NCBI GenBank assembly: GCA_003049465.1
Contig: PYSS01000070.1
Coordinates: forward strand, 127,745 to 191,744
DNA length: 64,000 nucleotides
DNA from: Magnaporthiopsis rhizophila
Taxonomy: Eukaryota; Ascomycota; Sordariomycetes; Magnaporthales; Magnaporthaceae
Direction: 5' to 3'
The notes beneath the pieces were generated by a model. It was not told the DNA's origin, did no database searches, and saw nothing but the letters and a program-made list of their open reading frames with translations. The translations under genes were made by a program, and so were the position numbers. Of the stretch, positions 1-13,100 are shown piece after piece. Numbering within the stretch: position 1 is the first letter of the stretch; each line of letters opens with the position of its first letter.

Positions 1-1888
1 GCAAAGGAAAAAGATAAACGCGGGACAAGGCTTGCCCTTGCGACCCGAGGACAAGCCCGATTCGCCCGAGTACAAGAAGAAGCAGGCGATGCTGAAGGGG
101 CCTGTACTGGAGCTGGCACAGGAAAACTCGACCGCATACGGGATGCAGGAGAGCACATTCACTGGCCTCAAGGATGTGTTCATGGCCCTCATCGAGAGCG
201 AAACAAGAACTGGCGTCCTGAGTCCGCAGCGCTTCCTCGAGATATTCAAGCGAGATAACGAGATGTTCCGCAACTCGATGCATCAGGACGCACACGAGTT
301 CTACGGCCTCGTGCTGAACGACGTCATCTCTAACGTCGAGGCAAATGCCAGGAAGCTTCGAGAGCTAGAGGAGGCAAGAGCCAAGGACCCCTTGGCGCAA
401 TCGGCAGAAAAGGCCCTGAGCGCCTCCGCGAACGCTTTGACACGGCCGCAACCGGTGGCCAGGCCACCCGGCACGGGATGGGTTCACGACATATTCGAGG
501 GCCTGCTAACTTCGGAGACCAAGTGCCTTACCTGTGAAACCGCCTCTCAGAGGGATGAGACGTTTCTGGATCTGTCTATCGATCTAGAAGAGCATTCGTC
601 CGTCACGGCCTGTCTCCAGAAATTCTCAGCCGAGGAGATGCTCTGCGAGAGGAACAAGTTCCACTGCGACCACTGCGGCGGGCTTCAGGAGGCTGAGAAG
701 CGCATGAAGGTCAAGAGGCTTCCCAAGGTCCTCGCGCTGCACCTGAAGCGTTTCAAGTACACAGAGGATTACAGCCGGCTCCAGAAGCTGTTCCACCGAG
801 TAGTGTACCCTTACCAGCTCAGGATGTTCAACACCACACCCGACGCCGCAGACCCGGACCGAGTCTACGAGCTCTACGCTGTCGTGGTTCACATTGGCCC
901 CAACGCGCTGCACGGCCACTACGTGTCAGTCATAAAGACGCCTGGCCGTGGCTGGCTGTTGTTTGACGACGAGATGGTCGAGCCCGTCGACAAGCACTTT
1001 GTCCGCAACTTCTTCGGTGACAAGCCAGGGAACACAGCGTGCGCCTATGTGCTCTTCTACCAGGAGACGACGCTAGAGAAGGTCATGGCAGAGCAGGATG
1101 CTGAAGGGTTGGAGGAGATCAAGCTGGCAACCCAGACAGCAGACCTTGCGACGGAGCAGCCCAACGGGACCGCAGTTCCTCTAACGAAACAGGTCACGAC
1201 TCCTATACAGCCGGTCGAGGAGCACGATGCGCTCGCCGCCCTGGATCACGCCATCACGGTGCCAAATGGCTCTGTCGTCCCGCCGCCCGTTGTACCACCG
1301 TCTACTCACCCGCTTGCGGCCGCTCCTCCACCCGTGCCGGCTACGGTCAAGCAGACCAAGGAAGAGAAGGAGCGGGAAAAGAAGGAGCAAAAGGCGCAAG
1401 AAAAGGCCAAAAGGTTGGCGGAGAAGGAGCTGGCTAAGCTCGAGGAGAAGCAGAGGAAGGAAAAAGAACAACGGCAGAAATCGGCGCGAAAGAGCGAGCT
1501 CGACGACGTGAGGAAGGCTCTACAGGCGAGCAAGCAGACAGCAGCCGAGGACGAGGACAAGCAGAGGAAGGAGAATGGCTCGTCGTCTTTGAAGGACATC
1601 AGCAATGGCAACGGCACAGCGGACAGGAAACTGTCCTCGAGCGCCGTCAGCGGACTCATCAACCGATCCAAGACGGTTGGAGGCATGTCTCGCAGGAGCT
1701 TCGCTTTCCTCAACAAGGACAAGGACAAGGACAAGGACAGAACCGAGAGCGGATCTTCAGAGTACGCCGTCTCCAATGGCACGGCGTCTTCGCCGCACAC
1801 CGAAGGGCCTATTCCCGGACCCGGGAGGATGAAGGAGAGGTTCAGCTTCAGCATCGGAAGAAAGAAGAGTCACAACCTGCTTGGATAA
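1..1888 (+). CDS. creB: CreB/USP12-46-type ubiquitin carboxyl-terminal hydrolase (5' truncated)
   Basis: Deubiquitinating cysteine protease of the USP (C19) family. The best match is the fungal CreB group (relatives of yeast Ubp9/Ubp13 and human USP12/46), which in Aspergillus acts in carbon catabolite repression. The frame is open from base 2 to the TAA at 1886-1888, so the gene starts left of the window. The Cys-box exon with the catalytic cysteine is therefore not visible. Seen here, numbering from the TTG codon at 32: MHQDAHEF around residue 80; zinc-finger pairs KCLTC near 165 and CDHC near 213; the His box ALHGHYVSV with catalytic His near 295; and the partner Asp in FDDEMV near 310. 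After the catalytic domain a Lys/Glu-rich coiled coil (about 445-510) leads to a Ser/Lys-rich tail with a KDKDKDKD run. Coiled-coil tails are known for CreB. No intron is needed in the visible part. Confidence 0.88.
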   Translation, partial: QRKKINAGQGLPLRPEDKPDSPEYKKKQAMLKGPVLELAQENSTAYGMQESTFTGLKDVFMALIESETRTGVLSPQRFLEIFKRDNEMFRNSMHQDAHEFYGLVLNDVISNVEANARKLRELEEARAKDPLAQSAEKALSASANALTRPQPVARPPGTGWVHDIFEGLLTSETKCLTCETASQRDETFLDLSIDLEEHSSVTACLQKFSAEEMLCERNKFHCDHCGGLQEAEKRMKVKRLPKVLALHLKRFKYTEDYSRLQKLFHRVVYPYQLRMFNTTPDAADPDRVYELYAVVVHIGPNALHGHYVSVIKTPGRGWLLFDDEMVEPVDKHFVRNFFGDKPGNTACAYVLFYQETTLEKVMAEQDAEGLEEIKLATQTADLATEQPNGTAVPLTKQVTTPIQPVEEHDALAALDHAITVPNGSVVPPPVVPPSTHPLAAAPPPVPATVKQTKEEKEREKKEQKAQEKAKRLAEKELAKLEEKQRKEKEQRQKSARKSELDDVRKALQASKQTAAEDEDKQRKENGSSSLKDISNGNGTADRKLSSSAVSGLINRSKTVGGMSRRSFAFLNKDKDKDKDRTESGSSEYAVSNGTASSPHTEGPIPGPGRMKERFSFSIGRKKSHNLLG

Positions 1889-3932
1889 ACGGGACGCCAG
1901 GCGGAAGGAGCCCCGGCTTTGCCGCGACTCTATGAAGACGACCGAGCTGCGGCCACCATGATACGAAGCGGCCATTATTCTTTTTCATGCCACGTTGGCT
2001 TCATACGCATATAGATGCATACAGGTTTGGTCACGCTACCCCATTTCTTATCACCACGTACATATGTGGGGTTATAAACATGCCTGTATAAAGAGGATTG
2101 GGAAGGGACTAGCGTTTGTTTTGATCTTGAGGGCGTGGTCTTTTCGCCGGTTTGGTTTCTTGTCCGCGGAACCCATCGAGGATTACTAGGTTCATGTTTC
2201 TGGAGGCTTCAAAAGAGAAAAATAGGCTAGCATAATCGATCAGGTAGACATCAAAATAGACACATTAAACGTCTTTTGATAACTCCGCCTTATGGTATCC
2301 TCGGCATGTGCCCAGTATTACCCTGACGTGCTTGCATAATCACTCCCTCACGCTCCCTAGGATCAGAAGAGTCGTCGCTCAGTCTTTGAGCGACACAGGG
2401 TCGACATCACAAGGAGAATGGCGCGAAAGTGAAGATTTGCTTGCAAACAAGCAGTTTTTCCAGCTTCCTCAATGCTATTCATCATTTAACCTTGTATGGA
2501 AAAATCCGGAGGAAATAGCCGCTGCGCAATCAGAGAGTCGACCGTAACGCCATATAAACACCAAGAGAGACGCATCCCCAGTGACCGTCCGGTGCTCGCC
2601 AGCGTTGTCTGCGGTGCCCTCAGCGTGACAGTCCACCAGCTGGGACGACAAAAAAAACGCCACCTAGGCTTTTTAGCAGACAGGCAATCGAGCAGCCCCA
2701 GTGGGTATCAAAACGTCTCGTCGTTTCCGCCCACATCCCGACTCCCGCAACGCTCCCGGCCGAGACGGGGCAGGAGCGTCCGCCCAACTTTAGCCAAAGA
2801 CGATCTCGTATATTATTATCAGGGTGTTGACGATAATCAGCGGTACTGTAGGCCCATAAAACGTCAGTCACTCCGTCGGTCCTCTACCAACACGCGCTGC
2901 TGCCGCGGCTAATACAACTTAATTATGTGATGAATGGAGGGGACGCACTTCTCATGAGGGTCCGCACGCTGGCGATCAGATTTATGGTGCGCGCCTTGAC
3001 GCTCGCGTCGGGGCTTTGGCCGAATGCCGGATCGTATGAGGATGGCGAGAAGTTGACTGGCGGGGGTGAGCGCGACGTTAGTATTCTTCTCGGGTTCAGG
3101 GGTTGTCTGGAGAAGGGTTTCGATTCGGAAACAAGAAACGTACGGCGCGCGAGGAAGCGGTCTTCGGAGAGGATGGCGACTGCGTTGATGAGGAGGACGC
3201 TAACTGTTTTATTGCAGATGCGGTGTTAGCCAAAACGGCAGCGCGCCCTACTTTCTTTTCTGGGGTTGTTGGGAACTTGCTATAAAGGAAACTCCCGAGG
3301 ATCATCATCTTCAAGGACGTGAGTGGGCAGGAAACGGCGCGGCTTGCGCGGGCAAAGAAAGAACAAAAAAAGCAGAGAAACTGGACAAAAGCCCCCTTGA
3401 CGAAAGAGTAGGGTGGGTGATGGGGTGGTGGTGGTGACCTTGAGAACGAGGGGCAGAGCGTTCGATATCAAAAGCCCAGAAGCCACATGGCACGAGGTGG
3501 TCCCGATTCGTTGATGGCGGCGTAGCGTGTCGTCTGGCCTTGTCGCAATGCTTCCCCATGCGCCCGGCGCCAGCCGCAGCAAAGTGGGGACGCAGGGGTT
3601 CTCATGGATCAAGTTTTATCCGGGATCGAAGCTCCAGGGATGCGGGGCCTTTGACCAGGGAGCTCTGGAGCCATGTCGCGCTTCAGCGGGAGCTCCAGTG
3701 AATGCAGAGCATCGATCAGCGGTATTCAGGGGTTCCATTGGTCCTAACTCTTTGACGTGTTGTTCACTCCCAGAGGCTGCCGGCTTGATATACGGCTTGA
3801 TATCACGGCGACGGGAGGATAACCTCGAAAAAGTGCAACGTCCAAACTTCCTTGCAAGACTTACAAGCTGCACGTGTGAGGCTTTCGGTCCCGGGATGCT
3901 GTCAAAGTAACTGAAAAGTCCACTCTCTCAAG
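1889..3932. other. Spacer between creB and ALG12
   Basis: This holds the 3' region of creB and the upstream region of ALG12, both on the plus strand. Short AT-rich patches lie around 2200-2330 and 2810-2930. Open frames here are short, mutually overlapping on both strands and lack recognisable motifs. I see no RNA gene. Confidence 0.6.
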
Positions 3933-5927
3933 ATGCGGCTGCTGGGTATGTTCTCCTTTCCATCGCCTTGCTATCAGTCTCGCACTCGTACAAGCGAAAG
4001 AGCACCAACCATGAGCGGACCTCTAAGCTAATTACCCGCACCCGCAGATGCGTTCCTCTCCCTGCTGATACCAGGGCTGATCCTGGTCCACCTGGTGGTG
4101 GCGCCCTACACCAAGGTGGAGGAGTCGTTCAACATGCAGGCCACGCACGACGTGCTCGTCTACGGCACGCCGACGTCCGACGTGCGCAGCAAGCTGAGCG
4201 GCAGCTACGACCACTTCACCTTCCCCGGCGCCGTGCCGCGCACCTTTGTCGGGCCCGTCATCCTGGCCGGCCTCACCCAGCCGCTGATCGCGCTCGCCGG
4301 CGGCTTCCGCCACGCCCAGCTGCTGGTCCGCGCCGTCCTGGGCCTGTTCAACGCTGTCGCCATCCTCGTCTTCAAGGCCGCCCTCGGTGACGCCTACGGC
4401 AGCTCCGTCGGGCGCTGGTACGCCCTGCTCCAGGCGAGCCAGTTCCACGTCATGTTTTATGCCTCGAGGACCCTGCCCAACATGTTCGCCTTTGGTCTCA
4501 GTAGGTCTATTCAACCCCCACCATATATCTCATGATGCAGTCTTGATGCGCGATTCTGATCTGACGTTGGCGGATACTATTTATCAGCCACCCTGGCTTT
4601 CGCCTATCTGCTGCCGAGCAAGCAAAAGCCCATGGCTCCTCGCCAGCGGGTGTCCATCTCCCTCTTCGTGCTCGCGGCCATCATCTTCCGCTCCGAGGTG
4701 GCCCTGCTGCTCGCAGCCAACGCGTTCTACCTGCTCGTCGCGCCGCTGGCGCCCCTGGAGAGGCTCATCTGGCCGTTTATCATCTCCACCGTCACGGCGC
4801 TGGCGGTCTCGGTGCCGCTGGACTCGTACTTTTGGCAGCGCCCTCTCTGGCCCGAGCTCTGGGGCTTCTACTACAACGCCGTGCTCGGCTCGTCATCCAA
4901 CTGGGGCGTCTCGCCCTGGCACTGGTACTTCACCTCGGCCCTGCCCCGCATCCTGCTCAACCCGCTGGCCCCCTTCCTGGCGGCGCTGGCGCTGTGGCAG
5001 CCCGGCACACACCGCGCGGCCCGTTTGCTGGTCTGGCCAAACGTACTCTTCGTGACCATCTACTCGCTGCAGCCGCACAAGGAGGCGCGCTTCATCTTTT
5101 ACGTCGCCCCACCCCTGACGGCCGGCGCGGCTCTGGGGGCGGCATTTGCGTGGGAGCGCCGCGCCAAGGCGCCCGCGACGTGGGGCCTGGCCAGCGCCGC
5201 GGCGGGGCTGTCGGTGCTCGCCTGCCTCGCCGCCAGCACGGGCATGCTGCTCCTCTCGTCGCTCAACTACCCGGGCGGTGAGGCGCTCGACTTTCTGCGC
5301 GGGCATGTGGCCGCCGCCTCGGCCGGGCTGACAGGCGGCGGCGGCGGCGGCGGCGGTGTTATCGGGGTGCCGGGCCTAGTGACGGTGCCTGTGCACGCGT
5401 GCGTGCTGGCCTGCATGACGGGCGTGACGCTCTTTGGCACGACGGCCCCCGTCGCAGGCGCTGAGGTGCTGCCGGCGTACCACGTAGTAGGGAGTGGCGG
5501 GGACGACGCCGACGTCATAGGCAGTGCCACCGTCGGCAGCGGTAGCGGCGTCAGCGTGACGCTGGTGCTGGACAAGACAGAGGACCGCGCCGCGCTGGCC
5601 AAGCCAGCGTTCTGGGAGGTATTCGACTATCTCATCGTTGAGGATCCGGCGGAAGCGCGCGGCGGCCGATGGGAGGTCATCGGCGTCGTGGAGGGCTATG
5701 CGGGCGTCGAGGTGCTGCGGCCCGAGGATGCAGCCGCGGCCGCCGACGACGACGATGTGGAGAAGGCAGCGGCGGTTGTCGGGCGGGGCAGGATGGTGAG
5801 GGATGTCAAGGCCCGGGTGAGGCGGATGACGGGCGGCTGGTGGGTTGGACCCAGGATGGCGCCACGCCTTCACGTGCTGAAGCGGATCAAGGGGAACAGC
5901 CAGGCCATGAAGACGGCCGCGTCATGA
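3933..5927 (+). CDS. alg12: Dol-P-Man:Man7GlcNAc2-PP-Dol alpha-1,6-mannosyltransferase (ALG12)
   Basis: ER-membrane GT22 mannosyltransferase that adds the eighth mannose to the lipid-linked N-glycan precursor. Model: exon 1 3933-3945 (only MRLL plus one base), exon 2 4048-4500, exon 3 4588-5927, giving 601 aa. Introns are GTATGT...CCGCAG and GTAGGT...ATCAG, and the joins give MRLLDAFLSLLIPG and FGLTTLAFAYLL, which read smoothly. Family motifs are the luminal TKVEESFNMQATHD near the N-terminus, SRTLPNMFAFGL, and the HKEARF motif (His319) typical of Alg9/Alg12/PIG-B proteins. Hydrophobic segments recur across the first 430 residues, as expected for a multipass enzyme. A GGC-repeat poly-Gly run (5335-5355) interrupts the C-terminal part. 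The tiny first exon rests on splice consensus and a good in-frame N-terminus. The TGA is at 5925-5927. Confidence 0.9.
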
Positions 5928-8900
5928 CGGGTGTAGTGATACATCATTTTATTTTATTTTTTGCCGCCTTGACTTGACTGATCTTCTGAACTCGCATCCC
6001 TTCGGCCCTCCCTCCCCGCCCCAGGCTTGTCGTGTCGCGAAACATTCATGAGAAAGGGAGGCTGCATGAATTGACTGTCCCTCCACTTCTCCATTCTTTT
6101 TTGTTTCTCTATGGTATCTGAGACGATGATGTGTGTCAACCTTCCCTTCCCTCTTTCCCTCAGCCCGGAAACCAGCTCCGGTTTCAAACAGCACTTGGAG
6201 GCCGACCATGTCCCGGATACCCGGGCCTGTCTCTCTATTTCTTACTCGATGCCGAGTCCGTGCCAACAGCCATTCTTGCTCGTCAAAAAGACCCGTCGTC
6301 TTTTATCGTTGCATGTCTTTTCCTCTCACTTCTCCCCATCTCTCTCCCCACAAAGCATCGTCACCCACCCACACCACACGAAACGCATCCACCCCGCACT
6401 AGATCACCTTTTGGTTGACTCGACGAAATACCAACAAAAAAAATCACTCCAGGAAAAATAAAAATGGCGGGCCGATGCGCGGTTATGCAAGGGACCGTTG
6501 GACAGCTGCACGATTGTCGGGCTCGGCACGAGCATGCGACGAGGAAAACACGGCCACATTGCTACGCAGAGATAAAGGCCCGGGTGCGCTCGATGGGTGG
6601 GGACGACACCCTCCCTTCATTCAGTCATTCAGATGGATGGAGGGTTACGAGGGCATCACGCGCCGTCCCCGCCCTCGTTGCTACTTTGAATGGCGCAATT
6701 TCGTGTCTATGAGATGAAAGAAATGCCACCAAACGTCCAAAAAGGCACCAGACGGCGAGACGGGGAATACACAGTAGCAACTGGAAGCAGTTGCAGTAGC
6801 GGTAGCAGCAGCAGCAGCTCCGCCACGACACAGATACAATGGTCCCTCTCTGTACCCTTGAGTGGGTGTTTTTGTCCGAGGCAAGACTCGGTACCTAGAG
6901 GACTTCACTAGCGCCAAAGCACCAGAGAAAAGAAAAAAAAAAAAAAAAAAAAAAAAAAAGGTAAAAAGCCACCAGACCGAACGAAGCCATATGTGATGCT
7001 GACGGTTCTCGACCGGGCCAGAACCGTAGCTCGAAGAAGCTGATGGAACGACGAGACAGCTGGAAATGCAAATGGGGGCTCGGGGAAAATGGTGAAACGA
7101 CTAACAACCGATCTTTGGTGTGCTTCCATCCCTTCTCTTGCTTTTTATTTACTCGCAGGTGCAGAAGCCGGCAACGCCGCTTGGCGGGTCAAGCTATCGA
7201 AGCCAGCTCCTATAGTAAGGCTAGTATTTAGGTGGGTGGCTTGTGTGGACATTTGATACGAGAGATTAGTCCGGCAATGACCGCTAGCCTTTGGCAAACA
7301 TACCTGCATATCGTACATACGCTGGTGTCAGGTCAGCCCGGAAAAGAAATCAGTTCCTGTAGCAAAGGATCACGGCCGGACCCAGGAGTGACGTTTACAG
7401 GTGACATCTTGTAGACCAGTACATGTCTGCTACTGCACGCCTTGACGTCCAGAGTCCCTTCAATCACAGCCTTGAGGGAGGAGGACGCGAGGTTGCTCTT
7501 GACACCAAGCTGCCTAGCGTGGACGCAACCACAACAAACTCCACAAATAGGACCCACGTGGCGCTAAGGTCGAGCAAAACAAAAATGATATGTGCATACT
7601 AAAGCAATAGCTTACGACCTAAGCACTCGCAGCTGGGGCCTGAATGGTGCCGGGATACAGCCGCTGAGGGGGGTCGAGAGCTGCCACCAACTTCCATCCG
7701 TCATCTGCGAGCGTTGTGTGCGTTCGTGCGTTGCGCCATACATCCGTGCTCACCCACACTCACCATTTTAGTTTCTTTCCCAGGTCTGGAGCTTGTTGCT
7801 TGGTTAGTCTGTTGTTTGGGTGAGCAGTGGTTTGAGCGAGCAGAGTCCGCTTGGACCTCCTTGCCCTTCCGCTAGCTTACGCCCTTTGGCCTTGGGTGTT
7901 TGTGTTGTGTTATAAGCGGTGGAATTAAAAGAGGAAGATGGTGTGGTGACGCTGAAGAGAAGAGTCGGGCGTGTGTTCCGATAAGTGCCCCTCACTCGCA
8001 AAGTCACCTCAGGAGAAACACAGTCGTTAAATAGGTACCCCGCTGCTTCGACCCCATGGGTAATCACGAAAAGGTTGGAGTCTATTAAAAATCCCAGTCA
8101 AGGCTCACCAGACACGCAATAAAAGACAAGGACCGAACAGACCACCGCGCCAGTTTACTTGCCCTATGCGCACGCGGGCACGGGGAGCGACGGCAGGCAC
8201 ACGACGCGACGTCGTGGGTAGCATTTGATGGTCACCTAGGGTATGATGGCAGCGTTCGGACCACGACAGGCCTTGGTTTACAACCCTTTGTCATGTTCTC
8301 TGCTGGTTGCCATCGGTACCGCTGGGTGGCAGGCAGCCTATCCCTTGCACCTAGGTTTATAGCCGAGACATCCATAGGCAGAGAACCTGTCTTTTCGAAA
8401 AGGAGGCTGGTTCCGCCGCCGCGTGGATTTCCAAGACAGAGGGATTGTGTGAACACCGATCCGCAAACACGAGGAGCGGACTGTAGATCGCAGAGGGATA
8501 AGATACGCGGAGGTCATACGGATCGGCATCCGACACCACCGAGGATGATGCGAGCGGGGAGTGCAGCCAAGCAAGTGAGCGGATCACCTTCCGACTCGTG
8601 TTTGGTTCATCTTTATTTTCTTTGCTCCTGCCGTCGTCGCGTGCCGCCTTCGCTTACGGGCGGGTTCCCAGGAAACTTTAGCCTATCGCGTCACGACATG
8701 GTGGGTTGATCCGTTGTCGGATTCCCAGCGTTGCACTCCCCGAGGGAGACTTTTGAAGCTTTTCTTTTTTTTTGCCACACCAAACACCACAACAAAAGTA
8801 ATAAAAACCTCCGACAACCTAGGCTGCGTCTCTCCATGTGACACGTGTGTATGTATGGCCGGGACGTAGCCGAGAAGCAACCAAGTACGCAATATGTGCC

Positions 8901-11599
8901 TGTCTCGGCTGCATGACCTGTTTCTTCTGCATGTGTCGCCATCACGTAACACATGCTAGAAACCAGAAACCCCGAGTCCGGCCGGCGGGAGTGTGACGCG
9001 AGGCAGCTGTTGTGCGAGGGAGGGAAAAGGGGTCCCGTCTTTTGTTGTGATGTTTGTGATTCCACGGTTCCCATCCGAGTGTCCTGCAAGATTTCGCTTT
9101 CCGAGCTGCGGCAAACACCTGACCTGACTAACGAAGATACGAACCTTCGGTCCTTCTTGCTCTAGATTTTGCCATTGCTCTGGCCCCTTCCTTCCTCTCT
9201 GTCGCTAGAAACGGCCTGGGATGGTGCTGATCGTGGCCCGTGCCCCACCCCAGACCCATCCGTTGCTATGCTGGCTCGGGCGTGATCGCCGCCCGGCAGG
9301 ATTCTCCGCCATCAAATGTCAAAGAGCTGGACCCCTGGGCCTGGCTAGGTAGGTAGGTATTTTGTCGTTTAGGATACCCAGCGGTCCGCTTGGGGACGCG
9401 TTGGCCAGAAGATGGAAAGAGCCTAGGTGGCGGTAGAAAAAAGGCCCAAGCCCTCCTACGCAACCGTAACCGTGCACACTGGGCACGTCCTCCTTTTTGC
9501 CAACACGCGCCAAAAAAGCAATTCGACCTGTGGGTGTGATGTTTCATTTGCTTTTCTTTCTGTTTTGTATCTCGCAAGCACGGTCAGAAGGGAAAGATGA
9601 CATTCTAGCGACGATCGCAACAAGAGTTCCACCCACAAAATTAAGCAAATGTGCTTTTTGGGTTGTTTGTGTTCCAGAAAAAACCTGGGTTGTGCCACTT
9701 GGGTGCTTGATCCCCTCTCTCCGAGATTGCTGCGTGCTCCCGTCCGGCGGTGCTTGCCGTCCGTCGTACCAAACGGACATGAAGGCGTCTTGCATTTGAG
9801 CGGCTGAAGGTCCAGGCGCGCGTGTCAAGATGGTTAGGCACACGCAGCCAGCTACCAGCCAGAGCGCGAGCGGGAGATTGATCGGATGGCAAGGATGGCA
9901 CAAACGACACGGACCCGCGGCCGTCGTCGTGGTGCATGATCCCTGCATATCACCAGAACCCTTGCCCCTGCAGGCGGGCCAGAGATCCATGTTCCTGCAT
10001 CCTGCAACAGCCGGTGTCGTCTGGTCTTTTCTAGCCGGGTTGGGACAAGTCTTGCCCCTGGACCGCAAGCCACCACCAGCCTTTTCCTCTTCTAATCTCC
10101 CCACCAGGGCGTGTCTTTTCGACCGGGGCACCGTTGCAACCTGCCGGTCCTCCCAGCGTGTTTCTGTTCTTCGGGTCCTTTTTCGTTCAAGCGCGTCCCA
10201 AATAGGCGTCATGATTGGGTGGGATAGGGGAGGCACAAACCACGATGATATCGGGCCACCAACCGCGCCGAACCCAGTCTGGCGTAGGGATGGCCCAGCT
10301 CATATTCGAGACGGCGCTGAGGCAAAGGGCTCAGGCGAGCCAAAGAAAACTACCGACAGAGCCTTTCCAAACCTGGCCGGCTCGTCTCGCCGGATTTGCT
10401 ACGGGAAGAGTGCGTCTGTCACAGCTCGCAAAAAGAACTTTGACGTGCATCGTGCTGCAGTGCTATCCAAGCAGGTTCGTGCCTTGCATCTCGTATGTGC
10501 CTACCATGTTTGTACGCACCAGCAGGCACCCGGCCGGTCTGATCCGCCAGCTTCCGCTGACCCGCCCCATCGCGACCGTTGTGTCCGCCGCGGCCCCTTT
10601 TCCGAGCGTAATGGCTCGGGAGTTTAACGTGCAAAACGAAACGGCCAGTCCTACCTGGCATTCAGCCACAGGTCGACACAGACAGATGTGCGCACAGAGC
10701 TCATGCGCGCGCGCACAACGCGGCCAGAAGCCGCCACACAGACACAGCGAATCCACTTGTGCACTCCTGCGATATTTGACCCTGCCCTCGTCCGCTATAC
10801 CAGGCCCCATATTCCTGCTCTCCTCCCTCCTCCCTGGATACCCTTTCCTTCGCGTACCTAGTTTTGCCCCGTCGCGGTGCCCGTCCTTCCCTGTTGTTTT
10901 TGTGCACCTCTTTTGTGGTAACTGTATCGAAATCCTCCCAGCCCTTGGCCATTCCCTGCTCGGACCTCACTCCATACCAACCGCCTATCATCCCTGCCTA
11001 ACTCTGGCAACACAGCAACAACCTACTAAAAGTAATTCTAATCCTGCTCCTCGACGGCGCCTTCACATTCTTCTCCATTGAAGGATGACGGGTTTCCTAC
11101 CACACGACTCCCTCGGCGAAACATCTCATTTGGGCCGACTTCCTGCGATCATCGACTTCTATTAGGCTGGTGATGCCCGTTCATGCGGTCCCGCCCTTGT
11201 CCCTGTTCTGATTCCCTTCACTGCGACCCCAGGCCATATCTGCAGCCACACCACCTAACCCACCTGGACCGCCCAGACCACCCACACGCCCCCTGCACAC
11301 CCCTGGCCCGCCCCTTGGCCCTAGCGGTTTCTCCCTATTAAGTCCTGGGGCGCCTCCATTGAATGCTCTCTTCCCCGATTTGTCGTCACAGCTGCCAGCA
11401 CCGACGCACCTAAAAAGTTGGCCCAGCCCGTCGCCCCGACCCCATCGGCTTCTGCAGCTGCCTGCACCTAAAGTTGACGAGCCCACTAACTGCGCCTGCG
11501 AATTCGAGTGGTTGCAGCCCCCATAGCCAACAAACCCACCGTACTGCCTCGAACGCGTGCAGCCCGCACACTCTAATCGCACCCAAACCGTCGGTCGCC
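5928..11599. other. 5.7 kb spacer without a convincing gene
   Basis: Long region upstream of the unknown gene at 11600. It contains an A27 tract (6933-6959), several TAGGTA/GGTACC motifs (6890, 8032, 9346), and a C/T-rich stretch from about 10780 that looks like a fungal leader or promoter. The longest frames (9544-10236 minus, 9830-10627 plus, 10215-11081 plus) overlap one another on opposite strands and have random-looking, Arg/Pro/Cys-rich composition without motifs. I therefore call none of them a gene. A long untranslated leader of the downstream gene is possible. Confidence 0.5.
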
Positions 11600-13100
11600 A
11601 TGGCTGGCTTGATCCCTCTGCGGCTCCAGCCCGCTGCGTCGCCAACTGGGCGAAGGTCGAGCACCATGTTCCCGTTTCCGTCTCCGCCGAGCCCACGGGC
11701 CCAACACCAAGAACAGCCACACCAGGAGGAACAGGAGGAGCTTCCGCAGCGGTCGCCATCGCCACCACCTCGCCGCCCGTCTCATGGTCGCCACTCCAGC
11801 ATGAGCGCCTTCTCGCCCGCACCCCAGCTCTGCTCAATCACGCTGAGCCCGCCGCCCAAGTCGTCGCGTGCCATGAAGCACTCTTCCCAGCCAAACCTGC
11901 CTTCTCTGCCGGTCCTTCCGTACACCCCGGCCGAGTGGAAGCGGACCATGGCAGAAATCAAGCGTCACCACGTTGGAAAGAGGTTTAGGGCTTGCTCGTC
12001 TCGATGCGTCGAGATCCTGGACAATCTCAAGGATTCGGTAAGCAAAGCATTGCACATCCAAATATCGATCAAGAATTGAGTCATCTGACACATTATTCCT
12101 GCAGTCCACCGTCGAGCCGGCCCATCTGATCTACCTCCACTTCTACGCTGCCAACTCGCTGGAGATGCGCGCTCGGCCGTTCCCCATGGGTACCCTGGCC
12201 AGGGGACAGCTCCTCACGCAGGCGAGGAAGCACTACGATGCTGCTGCTGCCCTTATCATGGCGGCTGAGGTTTCTGTCACGTCCAAGACTCGCTCACGCT
12301 CTGCCGGCTGTCATTCGGGCATTTTCAACATGCACACCAGCAGCCTTCATTCGCCCTCAGGCTCCGTCAGCTCCGGCACCTGGTCGACCCCGACAACCAA
12401 CTCATCCCCAACCAACTCGGTCTGCTCCTTCGATGACATGCTCAGCAAATCGTCCTCGCTCGCTCCTTCTCCACGGTGCTCGGCATTAGCTTCGACGCCT
12501 CGCAGCGCAAAGTCCAAGAAGACGGTGTCGTTTTCGCTGCCAAAGGAGGAAACCTTCAAGTTCCCTACCGAGCCCTACATCCGCCCTGACTCTCCGACTC
12601 TCGGCTTCGATGACGCCTACTTCTCCGCCCCCATAACCAGACGGGAGCTTCCTGAGCTCCCCAGGGGACCTGCGGTGGTCCACATTATCAGCGAGCCGGA
12701 AGAGGGGAGGGAGTATGAGCGGATGATGGGCAGACGGGACGAGTACGAGGACGACCAGGGCTTCTTCATGGACCCCCTGGATGACGACGACTACGACAGG
12801 CGCACCGCGCGAAGCGTCTACCGATACTGTGAGACCCTCTCGGTCTTGAGGTCCCAGATTGCCTCGCACAGCCACAACCTCGACGAGCTCATGGGATCGC
12901 CAAGCAAAGGCGCCGAGGCAACATCGCTCCACTCGCCCGCCCTTTCGCACAGCTCATTGGACTCGGCGAGCGAAGAGATGCTGGCACTAGACCGCCAGGC
13001 GCGCATAGAGCGACTACGGCTCCAGGGATGGCGGCGCAAGCGATTCGACGCCTCGAGATACGAGAGGCTTTGCAATGACGTCCTCGCCGAGCTGTCATGA
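11600..13100 (+). CDS. Uncharacterised protein, probably conserved in ascomycetes
   Basis: Two exons, 11600-12037 and 12105-13100, with a phase-0 intron (GTAAGC...CTGCAG), give 477 aa. I chose the ATG at 11600 because it is the first in frame and has a good context (GCCATGG). I do not recognise a named family. Residues 1-110 are Pro/Ser/Gln-rich and probably disordered. Residues about 110-195 look like a folded helical core (YTPAEWKRTMAEIKRHHVG, then a Cys-containing CSSRCVEILDNLKDS, then EPAHLIYLHFYAANSLEMR) spanning the splice join, which supports the intron. The middle is Ser/Thr-rich. An acidic patch (DPLDDDDYD) follows, and the C-terminus ends in a basic helix (RIERLRLQGWRRKRF). The core resembles a TPR-like helical pair, but that is only an impression. 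No signal peptide or membrane segment is seen. Confidence 0.75.

Noticed and set aside
9544..11081. Three overlapping frames of 230-288 codons on both strands
   Set aside because: They contradict one another, lack motifs and splice-supported partners, and read like GC-rich non-coding sequence.
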